From assembly GCA_049316905.1 (NCBI GenBank), contig JBMOJH010000019.1, positions 1 through 39,465 of the forward strand: DNA of 39,465 nt, given 5' to 3'. Position numbers and translations under genes: made by a program. A model generated the notes under the pieces. That model was not told the DNA's origin and searched no databases. It saw only the letters and a list, made by a program, of their open reading frames with translations. This document shows positions 15,165 to 23,373 of this stretch, piece after piece (within the stretch, counting starts at the first letter, position 1; the number at the start of each line of letters is the position of its first letter). Source of the DNA: CAIPVR01 sp049316905. Lineage in GTDB: Bacteria > Actinomycetota > Acidimicrobiia > Acidimicrobiales > Microtrichaceae.

Positions 15165-15941
15165 GTGGACCTCGTCGAGTACCGGGCCGACGGTCCGGTC
15201 GGCCACCTCACCATCCGGCGCCCCGAGCGTCGCAACGCGCTGAACCACCGCGCCCTCGACCAGCTGCACGACGGTGTCCGTCGAGCGGCCGCCGACGGCC
15301 TGCGCTGTCTCGTCCTCACCGGGGCGGACGACCAGTTCTGTGCCGGCGCGGACCTGACCGAGCTCGAGGACCTCGCGTTCACCGAGTCGCTCCGTCGTGC
15401 GCTCGACGACCTGGCCGCGCTGTCCTTCCCGACCATCGCGGCGATCCCGGGCGCCTGCATGGGCCTCGGCATGCAGCTCGCGCTGGCCTGCGACCTGCGC
15501 CTGGCCACCCCGGACGCCCGCTTCGCCGTGCCGGTGGCCAAGCTCGGCCTCATGGTCGACCACTGGACCGTGCAGCGCCTGGGCCTGCTCGCCGGCGTGT
15601 CGACCGCCCGGTGGATGCTGCTCACGGCCGAGCCGGTCACCGCGGCGCGGGCGCACGACGTGGGCCTCGTCCACCAGCTCGTCGAGGTGGAGGAGGGGAC
15701 CGGAGCGGGCGCGGGGGTGCTCGCCGCGGCCGGCGACCTCGCGGCCCGCCTCGTGCGCCTCGCGCCCCTCGCACTCGCCGGCTCGAAGCTCGGACTGGAC
15801 CTGCTGGAGCGCCCCGGCCACGTGGCGGATCCCGAGGGCGCCTACCGGGCGGCGTTCGAGCGGGCGTGGGCCTCGGAGGACCTGGTCGAGGGTCGCACCG
15901 CCTTCGGCGAGCGCCGGGCGCCCGAGTTCCGCGGCCGCTGA
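15165..15941 (+). CDS. Crotonase family protein lacking both catalytic Glu residues
   Basis: The product is 258 residues. RRPERRNALN, QFCAGADLTEL and GACMGLGMQLALACDL show a complete crotonase oxyanion hole. The two Glu residues that hydrate the double bond are both replaced: the GGGxELA position reads MGLGMQLA (Gln), and the later ExxLGL position reads PVAKLGLMVD (Lys). It is therefore unlikely to be a classical enoyl-CoA hydratase and may be an isomerase, thioesterase, decarboxylase or other crotonase. GGAGGG lies 8 bases before the GTG. It follows the biotin carrier by 19 bases and probably shares its transcript. Confidence 0.88.
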   Translation: MDLVEYRADGPVGHLTIRRPERRNALNHRALDQLHDGVRRAAADGLRCLVLTGADDQFCAGADLTELEDLAFTESLRRALDDLAALSFPTIAAIPGACMGLGMQLALACDLRLATPDARFAVPVAKLGLMVDHWTVQRLGLLAGVSTARWMLLTAEPVTAARAHDVGLVHQLVEVEEGTGAGAGVLAAAGDLAARLVRLAPLALAGSKLGLDLLERPGHVADPEGAYRAAFERAWASEDLVEGRTAFGERRAPEFRGR

Positions 15942-15942
15942 C

Positions 15943-16488
15943 TCAGGACTTCGATCCCCTCCGGGACCCGCTCACGGCGGAGCCGTCCTCGGGGAACACG
16001 GTGCACACGACCTTCCGGTCGCCGCGGCCCCACGATTCCTGCGAGGGCCACCAGACCTCGATGTCGAGGTCCGAGCGGGTCCATGGCGCGCCCACGAACG
16101 GCTCGAAGCGGTCGTAGCAGGCCGCCTCCGACCAGTCCTGCACGGGGGAGGTCCCGGCGTAGCCGCCACCGCGGGCCACGGGGCCGGCGTAGGTCACCAC
16201 GTCGACCACCTCGTGGGTGTGCACCTCCCGGCAGTCCACCACCCAGACGGCGCGGTCCTCGGCCTGGGTGTCGCCCCGGGGGAGCAGGAAGCACTGGCCG
16301 GGGGCGAGGTCGCGCAGCCCGGTCGGTACCGCGCCCGCCGGCGGTGCGGCGGGGACGGAGGAGGGCGCGGGCCGCGTGGTGCTCGTCGCGGCGGTCGTGG
16401 TCGGCCCGCCGCCGCCCCCCGAGCACCCGGCCAGGGCGGCGACCGCGAGGGCCGCGACCACGGGCCTCACAGGGCGGGCGGGTCTCAC
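15943..16488 (-). CDS. Lipoprotein with septum-formation-like (Septum_form) domain
   Basis: The product is 181 residues, with a signal peptide and lipobox LAGC giving the lipidated Cys22, then a Thr/Pro/Ala-rich tether to about residue 55. The globular part has LAPGQCFLLPRG, WVVDCREVHTHEVVDVV and YDRFEPFVGAPW, a Cys-paired pattern typical of the Septum_form family found as actinobacterial lipoproteins; the role is poorly defined. GTG 16486-16488 overlaps the sortase stop (GTGA), placing the two in one operon. A later GTG at 16470 is possible but would shorten the signal peptide. Confidence 0.82.
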   Translation of the reverse strand: MRPARPVRPVVAALAVAALAGCSGGGGGPTTTAATSTTRPAPSSVPAAPPAGAVPTGLRDLAPGQCFLLPRGDTQAEDRAVWVVDCREVHTHEVVDVVTYAGPVARGGGYAGTSPVQDWSEAACYDRFEPFVGAPWTRSDLDIEVWWPSQESWGRGDRKVVCTVFPEDGSAVSGSRRGSKS

Positions 16489-17402
16489 AGGGCGGGGAGG
16501 TACTTGTCGAGCTGCACGTAGCAGCACCACACGAGGACCAGCACCACCGGGGTGGCGATGAGGTAGGAGGGCCAGCGCCGCCACTTCCTGCCCAGCCACC
16601 AGGCGCCGAGGCCGACGAGCAGCGCGGCGCCGCCCCAGAGCAGGGTGGGCACCAGCGCGTTCGGGTCCCCGCCGAGGCCCTGGTCGACCGTGGCCGTGGT
16701 GTCCCGACCGCCGCCCGCCGGGGTCGTCGCGGCGACCGGCGCGGCGGCCGCCGGATTCCCCTGCAGCACGGCGTGGACGATGATCCGCTCCTGCGCCGAG
16801 TACTTGGGGTGGCAGGCCGTGAGCGTGATCCGGTCGTCGCCGAAGTCGCGCAGCACGCTCACGTCCTCCGGGTCGACCGAGTACCAGGCCTGGCCGGCCA
16901 CCGGGCCCTCGACCACGCGGTAGGTGAAGCGACCCTGCGGGGTGGTCAGCACGATCTCGTCGCCCACGTTGAGCTCGTCGATCCGGTTGAACGGCGCCCC
17001 GTAGGTGGTGCGGTGCCCGGCGATGCCCGAGTTGCCGGGCTGGCCCGGGAGCGGGGTCTCCGGGTAGTGACCGGGGCCCTTCTTGAGGTCGGCCTTGGAC
17101 ACCCCCTGCACCACCACCCGCTGCAGCCCGATCTTCGGGATCTCGATCACCCCCACGGGATCGCCCTCGGCCGGCTGGGGGGTGGGCGGGGCCGTGGCCG
17201 GGTCGGTGCGGGCCAGGGCGTTCGTCACGGCGTCCAGCCCGTCGCCCGACGCCCCGGCCGGCGCGAGGTCCTCGGCGAGGCCGTCCTGGGCCCGGGACTC
17301 CTGCACGCCGGTGCCCCAGAGCTGGAACGCGACGAAGCCCAGGATGAACAGCCCGGCGATCACCAGGATGCGCCCGAGGACCCCGACCGCTCTCGACACC
17401 AC
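16485..17402 (-). CDS. srtE: Class E sortase with C-terminal membrane extension
   Basis: This 305-residue transpeptidase should attach secreted proteins to the wall. One membrane helix (10-27) is followed by a linker and the sortase barrel: VIEIPKIGLQRVVV, NSGIAGHRTTYGAPF with His130, TLTACHPKYSAQERIIVHA with Cys197 and Arg206. TLTAC is the class E version of the TLTTC motif. After the barrel comes a Pro/Ala/Thr linker and two more helices at about 255-271 and 280-296, more than is usual. Two GTGs (17402 and 17399) are possible; TACCGT 6 bases upstream favours 17402. No obvious LPxTG or LAxTG substrate was noticed in the window. Confidence 0.93.
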   Translation of the reverse strand: MVSRAVGVLGRILVIAGLFILGFVAFQLWGTGVQESRAQDGLAEDLAPAGASGDGLDAVTNALARTDPATAPPTPQPAEGDPVGVIEIPKIGLQRVVVQGVSKADLKKGPGHYPETPLPGQPGNSGIAGHRTTYGAPFNRIDELNVGDEIVLTTPQGRFTYRVVEGPVAGQAWYSVDPEDVSVLRDFGDDRITLTACHPKYSAQERIIVHAVLQGNPAAAAPVAATTPAGGGRDTTATVDQGLGGDPNALVPTLLWGGAALLVGLGAWWLGRKWRRWPSYLIATPVVLVLVWCCYVQLDKYLPAL

Positions 17403-17408
17403 AGGGGC

Positions 17409-17414
17409 ACGGTA
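17409..17414 (-). promoter_or_regulatory. -10 box of the sortase operon
   Basis: TACCGT on the minus strand ends 6 bases before the GTG at 17402, a leaderless arrangement. Confidence 0.5.
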
Positions 17415-17446
17415 CCGGTGCTTGGCCGCGACCCGGGCCCACCCGG

Positions 17447-17452
17447 TACCTT
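17447..17452 (+). promoter_or_regulatory. Putative -10 box of the ccm operon
   Basis: TACCTT lies 59 bases before the ccmA GTG. Transcription would start near 17459, just before the hairpin at 17461-17478, giving a leader of about 50 bases. Confidence 0.4.
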
Positions 17453-17460
17453 GTGGCCGG

Positions 17461-17478
17461 TCCGACCACCCGGTCGGA
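17461..17478. promoter_or_regulatory. Hairpin/operator at the 5' end of the ccm leader
   Basis: TCCGACC-ACCC-GGTCGGA is a perfect 7-base-pair inverted repeat with a 4-base centre. It may be an operator downstream of the promoter or a 5' stem in the ccm mRNA. Confidence 0.5.
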
Positions 17479-17511
17479 TCGTCCGCCGCCACCCCGTGGA
17501 GCCCGTCCCTC

Positions 17512-18165
17512 GTGGAGCCCGTCGTCCACCTCCGTGCCGCGGTCGCGCTGCTCGACCGCTTTCCCGCCCTGGCCGGGGTGGACCTCGACGTGGACCCCGG
17601 GGAGGTGGTGCTGGTGCGTGGTCCGAACGGCGCGGGGAAGACCACGCTGCTGCGCGTCTGCGCCGGGCTGATCCCCGTGACCTCCGGTGAGGCCCGCGTC
17701 CTGGGCGTCGACCTGGTCCGCCACCGGGGCGACGTGCGGCGTCGTGTCGGCCTGTTGGGCCACGCCACCTTCCTCTACGACGACCTGAGCGTGGCCGAGA
17801 ACCTCGACTTCTGGACCCGGGCCGTGGGCGCCACCCCGGCCGACGGCCGGGCGGCCCTCGACCGGCTCGAGGTGGCCCCTCGCCTGCGCGACCTCCCGGT
17901 GCGGGCGCTGTCCGCCGGTCAGCGCCGCCGGGTGAGCTTCGCGGCGATGGTCGCCCGCCGGCCGGAGCTGTGGCTCCTCGACGAGCCCCACGCCGGGCTC
18001 GACGCCGCGGGCCGTGACGTGATCGACGGGCTCATGGGGGAGGCCGCCGCGGCCGGCGCCACGGTGCTGTTCGCCTCGCACGAGCTCGACCGCGCCGAGG
18101 CGGTCGCACACCGCACGGTGACCGTCTCCGGCGGTGCGGTGCTCGCGGAGGGGGCGGCCCGGTGA
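17512..18165 (+). CDS. ccmA: Heme exporter ATP-binding protein CcmA
   Basis: This 217-residue ABC ATPase partners CcmB and powers release of heme-loaded CcmE from CcmC. Walker A is GPNGAGKT (37-44), the signature LSAGQRRR (133-140) and Walker B LWLLDEP (153-159), followed by the expected SHEL switch. VGLLGHATFLYDDLSVAENLDFW is typical of CcmA. GTG 17512 is used because the ABC fold starts at once after it; an upstream GTG at 17496 is out of frame. It opens a nine-gene ccm operon and overlaps ccmB by four bases. Confidence 0.95.
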   Translation: MEPVVHLRAAVALLDRFPALAGVDLDVDPGEVVLVRGPNGAGKTTLLRVCAGLIPVTSGEARVLGVDLVRHRGDVRRRVGLLGHATFLYDDLSVAENLDFWTRAVGATPADGRAALDRLEVAPRLRDLPVRALSAGQRRRVSFAAMVARRPELWLLDEPHAGLDAAGRDVIDGLMGEAAAAGATVLFASHELDRAEAVAHRTVTVSGGAVLAEGAAR

Positions 18166-18830
18166 TCCGTGGCGCGGCCCTGATGGCCGGGAAGGACCTG
18201 CGCCTCGAGTGGCGCTCGAAGGTGGGCATCAGTCAGGTGCTGCCGTTCGCGGTGCTGGTGGTGCTGCTGTTCGCGTTCGCCCTCGACGTGGAGCGGGGCA
18301 CGCTGGAGCGCACCACCTCGGGCCTGTTCTGGGTGGTCGTGCTGTTCTCGGCGGTGCTCGCGGTGCAGCGGTCCTTCGCGGTGGAGGCCGAGGACGGCGT
18401 GCTCGACGCCCTCCGCCTCACCGGCCTGTCGCCCGCCTCGGTGTACCTGGGCAAGGTGGCCGCGCTGGTCGTGCAGCTCCTGGTGCTCGAGGCCGTGCTC
18501 GCGGTCGCGGTGGCGATCTTCTACGACACCACCTTCCGGGGCTGGCCCCTCGTGATCGGTGTGACGTTCGCCGCAACCCTCGGCATCGCGGGGGCCGGCG
18601 CGGTCTACGGAGCCCTCGCCGCCCGCCTGCGGAGCGGCACCACGCTGCTCCCGCTGCTCCTGCTGCCGCTGCTCGCACCGGTGCTGATCTCGGCCACCCG
18701 CGGCTTCGAGGTCGGTTTCGGGCGCGAAGCTGGTCCCGGCTGGCCGTGGATCGCGCTGCTGGGCATCTTCGCGGTGTCGTACCTGACGCTCGGTGCCGCG
18801 CTCTTCCGGCCCCTCCTGGAGGACACATGA
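18162..18830 (+). CDS. ccmB: Heme exporter membrane protein CcmB
   Basis: The product is 222 residues with six membrane helices, the normal CcmB size. DLRLEWRSKVGISQVLPFAVL at the start and FAVEAEDGVLDALRLTGLSPASVYLGK in the first cytoplasmic loop are conserved CcmB features. GTG 18162 overlaps the ccmA stop and the last codon overlaps ccmC, so the three ABC-linked genes are tightly coupled. Confidence 0.94.
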   Translation: MIRGAALMAGKDLRLEWRSKVGISQVLPFAVLVVLLFAFALDVERGTLERTTSGLFWVVVLFSAVLAVQRSFAVEAEDGVLDALRLTGLSPASVYLGKVAALVVQLLVLEAVLAVAVAIFYDTTFRGWPLVIGVTFAATLGIAGAGAVYGALAARLRSGTTLLPLLLLPLLAPVLISATRGFEVGFGREAGPGWPWIALLGIFAVSYLTLGAALFRPLLEDT

Positions 18831-19633
18831 CCGTCGACAACCCACCGAGCGCGGCCCGGCCGGCCCCCGGCCGCCGCAGGACCGCCGGTCCGGTGCCGGA
18901 GCACACGGGTTCCCGGACCACGCGCCTGCTCGGCATCGCCTCCCTCGTGGGCCTCGTGGCGCTCGCGGTGTTCGGCCTCTGGCTCAGCCCGCCGGACGCC
19001 CAGCTCGGCGAGACCATCCGCATCCTCTACATGCACGTGCCGACGGTCTCGGCCGCCTACCTCGCCTTCGTCATCACGGCGGTGGCCTCGGTGGCCTACC
19101 TCTGGAAGCGCACCGAGTTCTGGGACCTGCTCGCGGCATCCTCCGCGGAGATCGGCGTGCTGTTCTTCGGGCTCACGATCTTCAACGGGATGCTCTGGGG
19201 GAAGATCACCTGGGGCGTCTTCTGGCGGTGGGAGCCCCGGCTCACCACCACCGCGGTGCTGCTGCTGACCTACCTGGGCTACCTGGCGGTCCGCCAGATC
19301 CCGACCGACCGTCGCACGCGGGGCACCGTCAGCGCCGTGATCGGGATCATGGCGGTGATCAACATCCCGATCACCCACAAGGCTGTGGACTGGTGGCGGG
19401 GCCTGCACCAGGAGAAGACGATCTTCGGCACGGTCGACCCCGACATGCGCGGCCTCCAGCTGTTCACCGCCTACCTGGGGCTGACGGTGTTCATGCTCCT
19501 GTTCGCCTGGCTCCTCATCCACCGCTTCCGGGTGGCCTGGCTCGCCGAGCGGGTCGGCGACGCGGACCTCGACGTGGCCATCGCGGAGCGTCGGGCCGAG
19601 GGTGCGCAGGTCGGAGGGGGGACCTCGTCATGA
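18827..19633 (+). CDS. ccmC: Heme handling protein CcmC
   Basis: The product is 268 residues with six helices after a 30-residue Pro/Arg-rich N-terminal extension. CcmC loads heme onto CcmE. The axial His residues are visible in LYMHVPTVSAAY (His70) and ITHKAVDWWRGLHQ (His184). The WWD segment reads WGVFWRWEPRLTTT (129-142), with Glu in place of the usual Asp of WxWDxRLT. The ATG overlaps the ccmB stop and has a GGAGGA site upstream. A ccmD follows with another ATGA overlap. Confidence 0.95.
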   Translation: MTVDNPPSAARPAPGRRRTAGPVPEHTGSRTTRLLGIASLVGLVALAVFGLWLSPPDAQLGETIRILYMHVPTVSAAYLAFVITAVASVAYLWKRTEFWDLLAASSAEIGVLFFGLTIFNGMLWGKITWGVFWRWEPRLTTTAVLLLTYLGYLAVRQIPTDRRTRGTVSAVIGIMAVINIPITHKAVDWWRGLHQEKTIFGTVDPDMRGLQLFTAYLGLTVFMLLFAWLLIHRFRVAWLAERVGDADLDVAIAERRAEGAQVGGGTSS

Positions 19634-19764
19634 GCGACACCTTCTACATCGCCGCGGCGTGGGCCGGGACGTTCGGGGCGGTCGCGCTCTACGCATGGTC
19701 ACTCCTGCGCCGGGGCCGACGCCTCAGCCGCCAGGTGCCCGAGGGGGAACGACGGTGGATGTGA
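19630..19764 (+). CDS. ccmD: CcmD-like small membrane protein
   Basis: The product is 44 residues with one helix (about 6-26) followed by a very basic stretch LLRRGRRLSRQVP, the usual CcmD layout. CcmD joins the CcmABC complex and helps release holo-CcmE. The assignment rests on position between ccmC and ccmE, size and topology, as CcmD sequences are poorly conserved. It overlaps ccmC by four bases and ccmE by ten. Confidence 0.85.
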   Translation: MSDTFYIAAAWAGTFGAVALYAWSLLRRGRRLSRQVPEGERRWM

Positions 19765-20300
19765 GCCCCGAGCACCTCGACGACCCCGAGTCGCCCGATG
19801 CCGAGCCGGCACTCGACGTCACGCCGGCCACCGGCCGCCACGCCGTCGAGCGCGCGGGTGGCGGGCGGAAGAAGGTGTGGGTCGGCGTGCTCGGCCTGGG
19901 CCTCATCGTGGTGGCCCTGGCCGCGGTGCTGTTCAACGGCCTGTCCGACGCCTCCACGTTCTTCTACAACGTCGACGAGGCCGTGGCGAAGAAGCCCGAG
20001 CTCCAGGGCGATCGCTTCCGGATGCAGGGCAACGTGCTGCCCGGCTCGGTCACCCGCACCGCGGAGGGCGTGGACTTCACCATCTCCTACAAGGGCGTGA
20101 AGGTCCCGGTGCGGCACACGGGCGACCCGCCGGAGTTGTTCGGCCCCGAGATCCCGGTGGTGCTCGAGGGCACCTTCGAGGGCGACACGTTCCGCAGCGA
20201 CCAGATCCTCATCCGGCACGACAACACCTACGACGAGCAGAACCCGGACCGGATCAAGGATGCCGAGAAGGACGCCCAGCAGGCCGGGGCGGCCGGGTGA
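19755..20300 (+). CDS. ccmE: Periplasmic heme chaperone CcmE
   Basis: The product is 181 residues: an acidic 35-residue N-terminus, one membrane anchor (about 41-62) and an OB-fold. The heme-binding motif ILIRHDNTYDE contains His155, which forms the covalent bond to heme in the standard system, and Tyr159 in the conserved HxxxY spacing. Some Gram-positive and archaeal CcmE proteins use Cys instead; this one does not. GTG 19755 is preferred, with GGGGGAACG upstream, though GTG 19761 is possible. The gene starts inside the last codons of ccmD. Confidence 0.95.
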   Translation: MDVSPEHLDDPESPDAEPALDVTPATGRHAVERAGGGRKKVWVGVLGLGLIVVALAAVLFNGLSDASTFFYNVDEAVAKKPELQGDRFRMQGNVLPGSVTRTAEGVDFTISYKGVKVPVRHTGDPPELFGPEIPVVLEGTFEGDTFRSDQILIRHDNTYDEQNPDRIKDAEKDAQQAGAAG

Positions 20301-20327
20301 CGGTCCAGCAGTGACGACGGTCGAGCA

Positions 20328-22328
20328 ATGAACCGAGCCCTCGGTCTGGCGGGCGTCATCCTGGGCTTCGGCGGTGCGCTGATCGGCATCGTCGTGCTCG
20401 CGGTGGGCCTGCGCAAGCAGCGCGGCGCGCTGTTGCGGCTGTCGCGCCCGTACGCGGTGGTGGTGTTCATCGGCGCGACCCTCGCGGTGCTCGCCATGGA
20501 GCGGGCGCTCATCACCCGCGACTACACGGTGCGCTACGTCCACGACCACGGGTCGTCGGCCACCCCGCCGCTGTTCAACGTGGCCACGCTCTGGTCGGCG
20601 CTGGAGGGGTCGATCCTCCTGTGGGCGCTCATCCTCGCCGGGTTCACCCTGGCCGTGGCGGTGAAGTTCCGCCGGCGCCTCGAGGACCCGCTGGTGGGTT
20701 GGGCGATGCTCACCATGTTCGTGATCTGCGTGTTCTTCTTCGGATTGCTGCTCACTGCCTCGAACCCGTTCCGCGGCATCGTGCCGCCGCCCGGCTACGA
20801 CGGGCCCGGGCCGAACCCGTTGCTGCAGAACCACATCCTGATGGCGTTCCACCCGCCGATGCTCTACCTGGGCTACGTGGGCTTCAGCGTGCCCTTCGCG
20901 TTCGCGGTGGCCGCGCTGATGACCGGCCGCGTGGGCGAGGGATGGCTGGTGGAGACCCGTCGCTGGACGCTCTTCGCCTGGGGGTTCCTCACCGCGGGCA
21001 TCGTCCTCGGCGCGTGGTGGAGCTACGAGGTGCTCGGCTGGGGCGGCTACTGGAAGTGGGACCCGGTGGAGAACGCCTCGTTCCTGCCGTGGCTCACCGG
21101 CACCGCCTACCTGCACTCGGTGATGGTCCAGGAGCGCCGCGGCATGCTCCGGGTGTGGAACCTGTCGCTGCTGTGCGCCACGTTCGCCCTCACGATCCTC
21201 GGCACGTTCCTCACCCGGTCCGGCGTGGTCGAGTCGGTGCACGCGTTCTCGAGCGGCTCGGTCGGGCCCATCCTGCTCGGCTTCTTCGCGTTCGTGGTGG
21301 CCGTCTCGGTATTCCTCATCGGGTGGCGGGGCGACCGGCTGCGCTCGCCGGGCCGGATCGACTCGCCGATCTCACGTGAGGGCGCGTTCCTCGCCAACAA
21401 CGTGGTGTTCGCCGCGTTCGCGTTCGTGGTGCTCCTCGGCACCGTGTTCCCGCTCATCGTGGAGGCGGTCAACGGCGAGCGCCTCTCGGTGGGCGTGCCG
21501 TACTTCAGCCGCATGACGATGCCGATCGGCTTCGCCATCCTCACCCTGATGGCCGTGGCCCCGGTGCTCCCGTGGCGCAAGGCCACCGGTGAGCTGCTCC
21601 GGGAGCGGCTGTGGTGGCCGGCGTGGACCGGCGTCGCCACCGTGGTGTTCGCGGTGGCGGTGGGCGCCACCGGTCCGTTCACGGTCCTGGCGTTCGGGAT
21701 GGGCGGGTTCGCGGCGGGGTCCGCGCTGCGCCAGCTGTTCCTCGCCACGCGCCGCCAGGGGGTGCGCGGCCTCGTCGGCCGGGCCAACGGCGGGATGGTG
21801 GTCCACCTCGGCACGATCATCCTCGCCGTGGCGTTCGCGGCCTCGTCCAGCTACATCCGCCAGGCCGAGTTCACCCTGGAGCGCAACCAGACCGCCCGCA
21901 TCGACGGCCACACCGTGCAGTACCTCGGCGCCCGCACGGTCGAGCGCGAGAACCGGGTGGAGCTGATCGCCCGCATCCGGGTCGACGGCGACCGGGTGTT
22001 CGAGCCCCGCCTCAACAAGTACCGCCTCAACGGCATGACCATCGGGACCCCGTCGGTCCGCGTCGGTCCCAGCGAGGACGTGTACCTCGCGATGACCAAG
22101 TCGCCGAGCGGCGGCAACGGCGCGGTCGGCATCCGGGTGATCGTGCAGCCGCTCGTGAGCTGGCTGTGGGTCGGCGGGATCGTGATGCTGGTGGGCACCG
22201 CGCTGTCGCTGTTCCCCGGCCGCCGGCGCGACCCGCTCGCGCCGGTGTCGGAGCCGTTGCCCGAGCGGGCGGCCGGTCCGCCGCCGGGTGACGACGACGA
22301 GATCCCGTCCCCGGTGGCCGGCTCGTGA
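20328..22328 (+). CDS. ccmF: Cytochrome c heme lyase subunit CcmF
   Basis: The product is 666 residues with about 15 membrane helices. CcmF receives heme from CcmE and attaches it to apocytochrome c with CcmH. The WWD domain is complete: GWGGYWKWDPVENASFLPWL at about 238-257. Conserved periplasmic histidines occur in NHILMAFHPPMLYLGYVGF and in TAYLHSVMVQERRGML. GTFLTRSGVVESVHAF is also typical. It begins 27 bases after ccmE, the widest gap in the operon, and overlaps ccmG by four bases. Confidence 0.97.
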   Translation: MNRALGLAGVILGFGGALIGIVVLAVGLRKQRGALLRLSRPYAVVVFIGATLAVLAMERALITRDYTVRYVHDHGSSATPPLFNVATLWSALEGSILLWALILAGFTLAVAVKFRRRLEDPLVGWAMLTMFVICVFFFGLLLTASNPFRGIVPPPGYDGPGPNPLLQNHILMAFHPPMLYLGYVGFSVPFAFAVAALMTGRVGEGWLVETRRWTLFAWGFLTAGIVLGAWWSYEVLGWGGYWKWDPVENASFLPWLTGTAYLHSVMVQERRGMLRVWNLSLLCATFALTILGTFLTRSGVVESVHAFSSGSVGPILLGFFAFVVAVSVFLIGWRGDRLRSPGRIDSPISREGAFLANNVVFAAFAFVVLLGTVFPLIVEAVNGERLSVGVPYFSRMTMPIGFAILTLMAVAPVLPWRKATGELLRERLWWPAWTGVATVVFAVAVGATGPFTVLAFGMGGFAAGSALRQLFLATRRQGVRGLVGRANGGMVVHLGTIILAVAFAASSSYIRQAEFTLERNQTARIDGHTVQYLGARTVERENRVELIARIRVDGDRVFEPRLNKYRLNGMTIGTPSVRVGPSEDVYLAMTKSPSGGNGAVGIRVIVQPLVSWLWVGGIVMLVGTALSLFPGRRRDPLAPVSEPLPERAAGPPPGDDDEIPSPVAGS

Positions 22329-22870
22329 AGCACCGGTCCGCGATCATCGCCGGCATCGTCGCGGTGGCGCTCGCCGCGCTCATCGCGCTGTTCGCCACCT
22401 CGTCGCCCGGTGGCGGCGACGGGGCCGGCGCCGGTTCGGCGAGTGCCGTGGTCGGCAAGCTCGCCCCGAAGCTCTCGGCCACCACGCTCGACGGCAAGGA
22501 CTTCGACCTCGACAAGCTGCGTGGCAAGTGGGTGCTGGTGAACTTCTTCGCCACGTGGTGCCCGCCCTGCGTGGCCGAGCACCCCGAGCTCGTGAAGTTC
22601 TCGCAGGAGGCCGCGGGTCGGGCCGAGGTGGTGAGCGTCCCCTTCGACGACACCCCCGACAAGATCAAGGAGTTCTTCGCCGAGAACGGCGGGTCGTGGT
22701 CGGTGCTGGGCGGCGACACCGGTGACGCCGCCATCGACTTCGGCGTGGTGAAGCTCCCCGAGTCGTTCCTGGTGGACCCGCAGGGCAAGGTCGTCGCCAA
22801 GATCGCGGGCGGCGTCACCGCGGCCGACCTCGAACGCCGCATCGGTGCGGCGACGGGCGGGGGCACGTGA
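22325..22870 (+). CDS. ccmG: Thiol-disulfide reductase CcmG/ResA-like
   Basis: The product is 181 residues, with an N-terminal anchor or signal (about 6-24) and a thioredoxin fold. FFATWCPPC places the redox pair at Cys79 and Cys82; KLPESFLVDPQGKVV supplies the cis-Pro region. It would keep the CXXCH cysteines of apocytochrome c reduced on the outer face of the membrane. Both its start (GTGA with ccmF) and its end (GTGA with ccmH) overlap the neighbours. Confidence 0.93.
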   Translation: MKHRSAIIAGIVAVALAALIALFATSSPGGGDGAGAGSASAVVGKLAPKLSATTLDGKDFDLDKLRGKWVLVNFFATWCPPCVAEHPELVKFSQEAAGRAEVVSVPFDDTPDKIKEFFAENGGSWSVLGGDTGDAAIDFGVVKLPESFLVDPQGKVVAKIAGGVTAADLERRIGAATGGGT

Positions 22871-23373
22871 CCGCCCGCCACCCGCGCCGCCAGCAGTGGT
22901 GGTGGTGGGCCCTCATGCTCGTGGTGGTGCTCGGCGCCGCCGCGCTCTCGATCGACACCACGCCGCGCACCGGCGCCTCCGACGAGCGGCTCTTCGCGAT
23001 CTCGGCCCGCCTGAAGTGCCTGCAGTGCGTGGGCGAGTCGGTCGGCGCGTCGCAGGCCCCGTTGGCGGTGCAGTTCCGCGAGGAGATCCGCCAGCAGATG
23101 CGCTCCGGGCGCACCGATGACGAGATCCTGAACTTCTTCGTGGACCGCTACGGGCAGGAGGTGCTGCTCACACCGCCCGCCACCGGCGTGGCCGGCCTGG
23201 TGTGGGTGATCCCCGTCGTGGCCGTGGCCGGCGCGGTGCTGCTGCTCTACTTCGTGTTCCGCCGCTGGCGCGACGAGCAGGGCGGTGACCGGGCGACGGA
23301 TGCCGACACCGAGCTGGTGGCCGAGGCGCTGTCACGGCGCCGCGAGGGCCCCGCCGACCGTCCCGCGCGATGA
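22867..23373 (+). CDS. ccmH: Cytochrome c maturation protein CcmH
   Basis: The product is 168 residues. The LxCxxC motif reads RLKCLQCVGESVGAS with Cys51 and Cys54; CcmH usually has LRCxxCQNQS, so the residue before the first Cys and the following loop differ. EIRQQMRSGRTDDEILNFFVDRYGQEVLL is very typical. Helices lie at about 14-30 and 104-126. It presents the apocytochrome thiols to CcmF. Confidence 0.94.
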   Translation: MTARHPRRQQWWWWALMLVVVLGAAALSIDTTPRTGASDERLFAISARLKCLQCVGESVGASQAPLAVQFREEIRQQMRSGRTDDEILNFFVDRYGQEVLLTPPATGVAGLVWVIPVVAVAGAVLLLYFVFRRWRDEQGGDRATDADTELVAEALSRRREGPADRPAR

